11,996 nucleotides of DNA, from contig JASLVT010000019.1 of NCBI GenBank assembly GCA_030741175.1, positions 1 to 11,996 on the forward strand. The letters are read 5' to 3'. The position numbers and the translations under genes were made by a program. Source of the DNA: Porticoccaceae bacterium (GTDB lineage: Bacteria > Pseudomonadota > Gammaproteobacteria > Pseudomonadales > Porticoccaceae). This document shows positions 6,553 through 11,996 of the stretch, piece after piece; position 1 is the stretch's first letter, and every line of letters begins with the position of its first letter. The notes beneath the pieces were generated by a model. The model saw nothing but the letters and a program-made list of their open reading frames with translations, did no database searches and was not told the origin of the DNA.

Positions 6553-7508
6553 TTGACCTGTCTCAGTGGCTTGCCGCTGAGGAACGCATTGATATTTTCC
6601 ACCATTTGACCGACCAGTCGCTGCCTAGCCTCCACCGCAGCCCAAGCGGTGTGAGGTGTAATAATCAGATTGGGGACTGTCTCATCAATCAGCACATTGC
6701 CCGCCACCGGGGGTTCCTCTGATAGCACATCCAATCCGGCACCGGCCAAGGCACCACTGAGTAGTGCCTGCTTCAATGCACTCTCATCTATCAGGCCACC
6801 GCGAGCACTATTAATCAGTATTGCTGAGCTCTTCATCAATGCTAGCTCAGAAGCACCGATCAGCCCCTGAGTCTGCTCCGTTAACGGGCAGTGCAAACTC
6901 AGCACATCGACCATGGACAACAACTGATGCAATGGAAACCGAGGTAGATCATCCTGATACTGTCGGTGCGGTAGAGCGGCAAATGCCACTTGCATACCAA
7001 AGGCTTGTGCAACTCTGGCAACTGCCGACCCCAAATCCCCAGCACCGACAATGCCAAGGGTTTTACCCTCTAGCTCACGCACGGGAAAATCTAGTAAACA
7101 AAATAACTGACTCTCTGCCCAGCTTCCATTAATGGCATTGCGACTATAGGACGGCAAATTGGTTGTTAAAGCTAAGATAAGACCCCAAACATGCTGCATT
7201 ACCGAGGCAGTACCGTAATTGACTGCATTGCAGACGATGACTGACGCCGCACTGGCCGCTTTTAAATCGATAATATTGGTACCCGTGGCCAACAAACTAA
7301 CCATTTTTAGCTTTGGAGACTGAGCCAAGGCTGCTGCATCGATAGGCGTTTTATTAGTCAAAACGATATCCGCATCAGCAATGCGCTCGATAACTCTGCT
7401 TGATTCACAATCTGGATAGACTGTCCAGTCGACCGGCAAATCATACAGCGCACTGAGATCGAGATCTGCGGGGCCGAGGCTATCACAATCGAGGATTACA
7501 CCACGCAT
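6549..7508 (-). CDS. D-2-hydroxyacid dehydrogenase (glycerate dehydrogenase/hydroxypyruvate reductase-like)
   Basis: NAD(P)-dependent cytoplasmic oxidoreductase interconverting a 2-oxoacid and a D-2-hydroxyacid. Hydroxypyruvate/D-glycerate is the best guess. The 319-aa length is normal for the family. Visible are the dinucleotide fold GxGxxG at residues 155-160 (GAGDLG), the SLHCPLT block at 204-210, and the catalytic set Arg236 in NSARGGL, Glu265 in SEEPP and His286 in TPHTAW. At the end of the second Rossmann strand (FAALPHR, 176-182) there is no Asp/Glu, the residue that usually selects NAD; NADPH use is therefore possible. The ATG at 7506-7508 has a loose GGTGG about 6 bases upstream. The 3' end overlaps pfp by 4 bases. 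The exact substrate cannot be read from the sequence, so no symbol is given; hprA-like is the closest label. Confidence 0.88.
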   Translation of the reverse strand: MRGVILDCDSLGPADLDLSALYDLPVDWTVYPDCESSRVIERIADADIVLTNKTPIDAAALAQSPKLKMVSLLATGTNIIDLKAASAASVIVCNAVNYGTASVMQHVWGLILALTTNLPSYSRNAINGSWAESQLFCLLDFPVRELEGKTLGIVGAGDLGSAVARVAQAFGMQVAFAALPHRQYQDDLPRFPLHQLLSMVDVLSLHCPLTEQTQGLIGASELALMKSSAILINSARGGLIDESALKQALLSGALAGAGLDVLSEEPPVAGNVLIDETVPNLIITPHTAWAAVEARQRLVGQMVENINAFLSGKPLRQVN

Positions 7509-7661
7509 ATTTTGCCACCGAATGAGTCAATTAAAGCCGTCAAGTGTAATTGAAACCCTATCTTGGGCAAACATCAAATGCGTTTCCTAGCGCTATGATA
7601 TTGACCGAAAAGACTCCATAATAGCGACCGAATTGTTTGCGTATTTAAGGCGTCTACCCCC
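7509..7661. other. Divergent intergenic region between the dehydrogenase and exporter genes
   Basis: This gap should carry both promoters. On the minus strand TTGATG and TTCAAT, 17 bases apart, are a weak pair for the dehydrogenase. On the plus strand there are single elements, TATGAT at 7594-7599, TTGACC at 7601-7606 and CATAAT at 7617-7622, but no two are correctly spaced. AAGG at 7647-7650 is the only visible ribosome binding site for the exporter, 11 bases from its ATG. No repeat or hairpin was found. Confidence 0.35.
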
Positions 7662-10190
7662 ATGTTATCACTGCTCAATCTCTACCAAAAAGCGGTTCTC
7701 GACAACCCATTAAAAACATTACTCCTGATGACTGGACTGACCATCGCCATGGCGATGGGATTACCTAACTTTAAACTAGACGCATCAGCCGATTCCCTTA
7801 CCTTAGAGCATGATGAAGATTTAAATTTCTTTCGTGAAGTGGTGCAGCGCTACGGCAGCGATAACTTTCTTATCGTCACCTTCTCTCCACTTGAAGGAGA
7901 TCTTTTTGATCAGCACAACCTCGATACACTGGCATCACTGCGCACAGAATTGGGTGCTGTTGAAGGTGTTGAGAACATCCTCTCTATGCTCGATGTGCCA
8001 TTGCTCTACAGTCCCAAAATTGGTATCTCAGATTTAAAAGAAGAGCTGAATACGCTGCTATCCGAAGGCATTGATAAAAAAGCCGCTAAACAGGAATTTC
8101 TCAACAGCCCTATTTATAAAGACGTGTTGCTCAGTGCCGACGGTCAAACTACTGGTATTTTGGCTACTATGGCACTGGATCAAACTTATTTGGACTTGGT
8201 CACAAAGCGCGATGCACTGCGTCTAACGCGGGATACACAGGGGCTCGACGAACAACAACAGGCTGAGTTAACCCTCGTCAGTCAGCAATTTCTTGACTAT
8301 CGCACTGAAAAAGCAGCCATAGATCACCAACGTGTTGCTGAAGTTCGCGAGCTGATGGACGGCTACCGCGATCGCGCGACTATTTTCCTCGGTGGTGCAG
8401 ATATGATCACTGCCGATATGATTGACTTTATCAAAAGCGATTTGGTTATTTTCGGTACCGGCATACTGCTGTTTATTATCGCTACTCTAGCCTTGATCTT
8501 CCGCCAACTGCGCTGGGTCGTATTGCCTCTAGCCACCTGTGCAATTTGCTTAGTCATGATTCTTGGTTTTTTAAGCTGGATTGATTGGCGACTGACCGTT
8601 ATCTCATCTAATTTTGTTTCGCTACTACTGATCATTACCCTAGCACTTTGTATTCATTTGATTGTGCGCTATCGCGAGCTTCAGGCATTGCATCCAGAGT
8701 CCGACCAACGCCAACTAGTCAATGATACTTTGACCTCTATGGCGAAACCCTGTCTTTACACTGTGCTCACGACAATCGTTGCCTTCACCTCATTGGTCGT
8801 CAGCAATATTCGACCAGTTATTGACTTCGGTTGGATGATGACCATGGGTATCAGTCTAGCACTGGTGGTCGCCTTTACCGTGATCCCCGCGGGTATGATG
8901 CTATTTGGCAAGGGTGCCAACGCCGGCAATGATGACAACAGCGCTACTATTACCCGCAAATTTTCTTGGTTTACTGAGCATCATGGTTCTGTAGTGCTAG
9001 TGGCCGCCGCGCTGTTAAGTGCCACCGCTGCTTATGGTATTGCCAAACTAGAGGTCGAAAACCGGTTTATTGATTACTTCCGTGCCGATACAGAGATCTA
9101 TCAGGGTATGGAGGTTATAGATACCGCACTGGGTGGCACCACACCGTTGGACATCATCATACAAGCACCTACCTTTGCGCCTCCAACCATTGCATCCTCT
9201 GCTGCAGGAGATGACGAAGATGACTATGGCGAGGATGACTATGGCGAAAGTGATATAGGTGATAGTGAACTGAAGGATAGCTACTGGTTTTCCTCTACGG
9301 GCCTCGCCGATCTACACAAACTACAACAGTTTCTCGAAGCGCAACCTGAAATTGGCAAAGTGAGTAGCCTAGTACAGATCTATCAGGTAGCTACTGATCT
9401 CATGGGCCATAAGCTCAATGATTTTGAACTGGCGTTTATGCGCAAAAGTTTAGGGGATGAGATTTATCAGCAGATGGTAGCGCCTTATCTACTGGAGGAT
9501 ATTGATGAAGCTCGCATCCAACTGCGAGCGATGGAAACTGCTGGTTTGCGCCGTGTCGATCTACTGGAAAAGATCAATACCTTTGCTGTAAATGAGGTCG
9601 GAATTGAACAGTCCGATATTCGCTACACCGGATTATTGGTGCTCTACAATAATATGTTGCAGAGCCTCTACAAATCTCAGATCGTCACCTTGGGTGCTGT
9701 ATTTGTCGGCATTATGCTGATGTTCTTGATACTGTTCCGCTCAGTAAAAATATCCGTTATTGCCATACTACCCAACTTTTTAGCCGCCGCCGTGGTTCTG
9801 GGGGGTATGGGCATTGCCGGTATTCCGCTAGATATGATGACCATTACCATAGCTGCTATTACCGTGGGTATTGGTGTGGATCATGCTATCCATTACATCA
9901 GTCGATTTAAACGCGAGTTTGCCCTCGATGGTGACTATCTAGCCTCGATGCACCGCGCTCACGCCAGCATCGGTAAGGCACTGTTTTACACTGCCACAAC
10001 CATTATTGTTGGCTTCTCGATACTGGCACTGTCTAACTTTATTCCCTCGATCTACTTTGGTCTACTCACGGGGCTAGCAATGACAGCTGCGCTACTCGGC
10101 TCCATGACCTTGCTACCAAAATTAATTTTAATCACTCAACCATTGGGTAAACCGGCAGACTCCAGTCAGCAATCGAGCGCGAGAAATTAG
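7662..10190 (+). CDS. RND-superfamily exporter of the MMPL type
   Basis: Inner-membrane transporter, presumably proton-driven, of 842 aa. It shows the duplicated RND plan by hydrophobicity. TM1 lies at about 19-33, followed by a periplasmic domain to about 255, then TM2-TM7 clustered at about 259-279, 286-304, 312-335, 364-381, 388-414 and 443-459. A second periplasmic domain spans about 463-672, followed by TM8-TM12 at about 674-693, 697-718, 724-745, 773-792 and 797-820. The MMPL-like GxGVDHAIHYxxRF motif is in TM10 (Asp740). The matching place in TM4 holds Ala328, so the acidic residue is present in one half only. The second periplasmic domain carries an acidic insert, residues 517-539. 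Relatives include HpnN and other MMPL exporters that move lipids or hydrophobic compounds; the cargo is unknown. No periplasmic adaptor or outer-membrane channel gene is nearby. uup begins 4 bases after the stop. Confidence 0.9.
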   Translation: MLSLLNLYQKAVLDNPLKTLLLMTGLTIAMAMGLPNFKLDASADSLTLEHDEDLNFFREVVQRYGSDNFLIVTFSPLEGDLFDQHNLDTLASLRTELGAVEGVENILSMLDVPLLYSPKIGISDLKEELNTLLSEGIDKKAAKQEFLNSPIYKDVLLSADGQTTGILATMALDQTYLDLVTKRDALRLTRDTQGLDEQQQAELTLVSQQFLDYRTEKAAIDHQRVAEVRELMDGYRDRATIFLGGADMITADMIDFIKSDLVIFGTGILLFIIATLALIFRQLRWVVLPLATCAICLVMILGFLSWIDWRLTVISSNFVSLLLIITLALCIHLIVRYRELQALHPESDQRQLVNDTLTSMAKPCLYTVLTTIVAFTSLVVSNIRPVIDFGWMMTMGISLALVVAFTVIPAGMMLFGKGANAGNDDNSATITRKFSWFTEHHGSVVLVAAALLSATAAYGIAKLEVENRFIDYFRADTEIYQGMEVIDTALGGTTPLDIIIQAPTFAPPTIASSAAGDDEDDYGEDDYGESDIGDSELKDSYWFSSTGLADLHKLQQFLEAQPEIGKVSSLVQIYQVATDLMGHKLNDFELAFMRKSLGDEIYQQMVAPYLLEDIDEARIQLRAMETAGLRRVDLLEKINTFAVNEVGIEQSDIRYTGLLVLYNNMLQSLYKSQIVTLGAVFVGIMLMFLILFRSVKISVIAILPNFLAAAVVLGGMGIAGIPLDMMTITIAAITVGIGVDHAIHYISRFKREFALDGDYLASMHRAHASIGKALFYTATTIIVGFSILALSNFIPSIYFGLLTGLAMTAALLGSMTLLPKLILITQPLGKPADSSQQSSARN
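9219..9248 (+). repeat. 15-bp tandem duplication in the exporter gene (DDYGE x2)
   Basis: Two adjacent 15-base units (9219-9233 and 9234-9248) differ at one base, the last, and encode DDYGE twice at residues 520-529. They sit within a strongly acidic segment of the second periplasmic domain. The unit length is a multiple of three, so copy-number change would keep the frame. Confidence 0.85.
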
Positions 10191-10194
10191 CTCT

Positions 10195-11996
10195 ATGCCG
10201 CTGGTAACGCTGCAAGACATCTATCTGAGTTATGGCCAACCCCCGCTGATCGACCACATTAATTTAGTGATCGAACGCGGCGAGAGGGTCTGTCTGATTG
10301 GTCGCAATGGAGCAGGTAAATCAACATTATTGAAGATACTCAATGGGCAGATAACCGCTGACGACGGTATCTTAAAGCGTGCCTCCGGTGTCAAGGTCGC
10401 ACAGCTAGAACAATCGGTACCCCAAGATACCAAGGGCTCAGTATTCGACGTTATCACCCAAGGTCTGGGCGCCGAAGGCGAACTGGCAAAACGCTATCAC
10501 CATCTTGTTCTCGCCTTGAGTGAGAACCCGAGTGATCAGATCATGCGTGATTTAGAGGCCTGCCAAACCGAACTTGATCGCGTGAATGGCTGGGATATCA
10601 ATCAGCGTGTGGAGTCCATTATCACCAAAATGGATCTTGAGGCCGATGCTGATATCGCTAGTCTCTCAGGGGGTTATAAACGCCGAGTGCTTCTCGCTCG
10701 GGCTCTGGTCTGTGATCCTGATCTATTGCTACTTGATGAACCCACCAACCATCTGGATATCGATGCCATCCAATGGGTTGAGCAATTTTTGCTGAAATGG
10801 GAGGGCTCATTGTTGTTTATCAGTCATGACCGCCGATTTATGGATAATCTCGCTACCCGCTTTATCGAAATTGATCGTGGCCAATTGGCAGAATTTAACT
10901 GTAACTACGCCACCTATCTAAAACGCAAAGAAGATATTCTCGAGATTGAAGATAAACAAAATGCTCTGTTTGACAAGCGTCTGTCTCAGGAAGAAGTCTG
11001 GATACGACAGGGTATTAAAGCGCGTCGCACACGTAATGAGGGACGCGTAAGAGCGCTGGAGGCTATGCGCCGCGAATATGCCGACCGCCGCAAGCGGCTG
11101 GGTACTGCGCGTATGAATATCCATCAGGCGGAAAAATCCGGCAAGATCGTCGCCGAGGCAAAAAATATCAGCTTCACCTTTGAAGGCGAGAACGACACAG
11201 CAGTTGTTAGCAATTTTTCCACGCTGATTCAGCGCGGTGATAAAGTTGGCTTTATAGGTCGCAACGGCGTTGGTAAAACTACCTTAATAAAACTTTTGCT
11301 CGGCGAACTCAGTCCTCAGCAAGGAAGCATTAAGACGGGCACCAATCTCAATATTGCCTACTTTGATCAATATCGTTCCACTCTGGATGAGGAAAAAACA
11401 GTTCAAGACAATGTGTCCGGTGGCCGTGACATGCTTGAGATTGACGGTAAATCTCGCCATGTCATCAGCTACTTGCAAGATTTCTTATTTGCTCCTGAGC
11501 GTTGCCGCCAGCCAGTTAAGGCCCTATCTGGAGGCGAACGCAATCGCTTATTGTTAGCCAAATTATTTACCCAGCCGTCCAATGTTCTGGTGCTCGATGA
11601 GCCTACTAATGACTTAGATATCGATACCCTCGACCTTCTTGAAGAGTTGCTTATCGACTACAAAGGTACCATTATCTTGGTGAGCCACGACCGCGCTTTT
11701 CTTAATAATGTGGTCACCAGCACAATGGTTTTTGAAGGCAATGGAATCATTGAACAATATGTTGGTGGATATGATGACTGGTTGCGCCAACGCAAAGTTG
11801 ATGAAACGCCAAAAGCTGTTCCTGTAGCCACTTCTGGCAAACCAAAGAACAATACAAAAAAGCTATCGTATAAAGATCAGCGTGAACTCGATCAACTACC
11901 TGAGCTCATAGAGAGTCTAGAAACCCAGATCGATGAGATCACCGAACTCATCAGCCAACCCGACTTTTACAAGGCTGAACGGGTCGAGATAGAGAA
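10195..11996 (+). CDS. uup: ABC-F family ATPase Uup, 3' end cut by window edge
   Basis: Soluble ABC-F protein with two ATPase domains and no membrane segments. Members act on ribosomes, and Uup in E. coli is linked to precise excision of transposons and to ribosome/translation homeostasis. Exactly 600 codons are present without a stop (E. coli Uup 635), so only the extreme C-terminus is missing. Domain 1 has Walker A GRNGAGKST at residues 36-44, signature LSGGY at 157-161 and Walker B LLLLDEP at 177-183. The linker, about 243-320, contains the basic KARRTRNEGR stretch expected of the tRNA-interaction region. Domain 2 has Walker A GRNGVGKTT at 355-363, LSGGE at 444-448 and VLVLDEP at 464-470. 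A low-complexity linker (535-556) leads to a charged, coiled-coil-prone tail from about 560, the known DNA-binding part of Uup. The start is 4 bases after the exporter stop with only a weak ribosome binding site, so translational coupling is likely. Confidence 0.95.
   Translation, partial: MPLVTLQDIYLSYGQPPLIDHINLVIERGERVCLIGRNGAGKSTLLKILNGQITADDGILKRASGVKVAQLEQSVPQDTKGSVFDVITQGLGAEGELAKRYHHLVLALSENPSDQIMRDLEACQTELDRVNGWDINQRVESIITKMDLEADADIASLSGGYKRRVLLARALVCDPDLLLLDEPTNHLDIDAIQWVEQFLLKWEGSLLFISHDRRFMDNLATRFIEIDRGQLAEFNCNYATYLKRKEDILEIEDKQNALFDKRLSQEEVWIRQGIKARRTRNEGRVRALEAMRREYADRRKRLGTARMNIHQAEKSGKIVAEAKNISFTFEGENDTAVVSNFSTLIQRGDKVGFIGRNGVGKTTLIKLLLGELSPQQGSIKTGTNLNIAYFDQYRSTLDEEKTVQDNVSGGRDMLEIDGKSRHVISYLQDFLFAPERCRQPVKALSGGERNRLLLAKLFTQPSNVLVLDEPTNDLDIDTLDLLEELLIDYKGTIILVSHDRAFLNNVVTSTMVFEGNGIIEQYVGGYDDWLRQRKVDETPKAVPVATSGKPKNNTKKLSYKDQRELDQLPELIESLETQIDEITELISQPDFYKAERVEIE

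Overview
The window is an ordinary-looking chromosomal stretch from a Gram-negative bacterium, most likely a marine gammaproteobacterium of the Cellvibrionales/SAR92-OM60 kind. That placement is an inference from the gene set (Mpl-type muropeptide recycling, Uup, gammaproteobacterial-type Tag and Dtd, a PPi-type phosphofructokinase, an outer-membrane lipoprotein subtilase) and from a base composition near 50% GC judged by eye. No mobile element, tRNA, rRNA, CRISPR array or phage gene was seen.

Layout. At the left edge, a minus-strand gene for 3-methyladenine DNA glycosylase I (Tag) runs off the window. About 220 bases later, dtd (D-aminoacyl-tRNA deacylase) reads rightward and meets mpl, read leftward, tail to tail. 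A 150-base divergent gap separates mpl from a rightward gene for a lipoprotein serine protease of the subtilase (S8) family. Its C-terminal half looks like an outer-membrane beta-barrel. After a 78-base gap with a plausible promoter comes a pyrophosphate-dependent phosphofructokinase. It meets a leftward D-2-hydroxyacid (glycerate/hydroxypyruvate) dehydrogenase tail to tail. A second divergent gap of about 150 bases leads to an RND/MMPL-family membrane exporter, followed after 4 bases by uup, an ABC-F ATPase cut by the right edge.

How the genes work together. Most are stand-alone housekeeping functions: DNA repair (Tag), translation quality control (Dtd), peptidoglycan recycling (Mpl), glycolysis/gluconeogenesis (Pfp), 2-oxo/2-hydroxyacid interconversion, and ribosome-associated ABC-F function (Uup). 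Only the exporter and uup are clearly arranged as an operon. The most distinctive gene is the subtilase. It combines a lipobox, a Gly/Pro-rich tether, a complete D/H/S triad, an EF-hand-like calcium loop inside the catalytic domain, and a beta-rich C-terminus. This resembles the architecture of the lipoprotein autotransporters NalP and SphB1.

Both convergent pairs end on a shared 4-base palindrome (TTAA and CTAG), so each stop codon is read on both strands and there is no room for an intergenic terminator. I found no convincing new multi-gene system. The findings below are single-gene or junction-level oddities.
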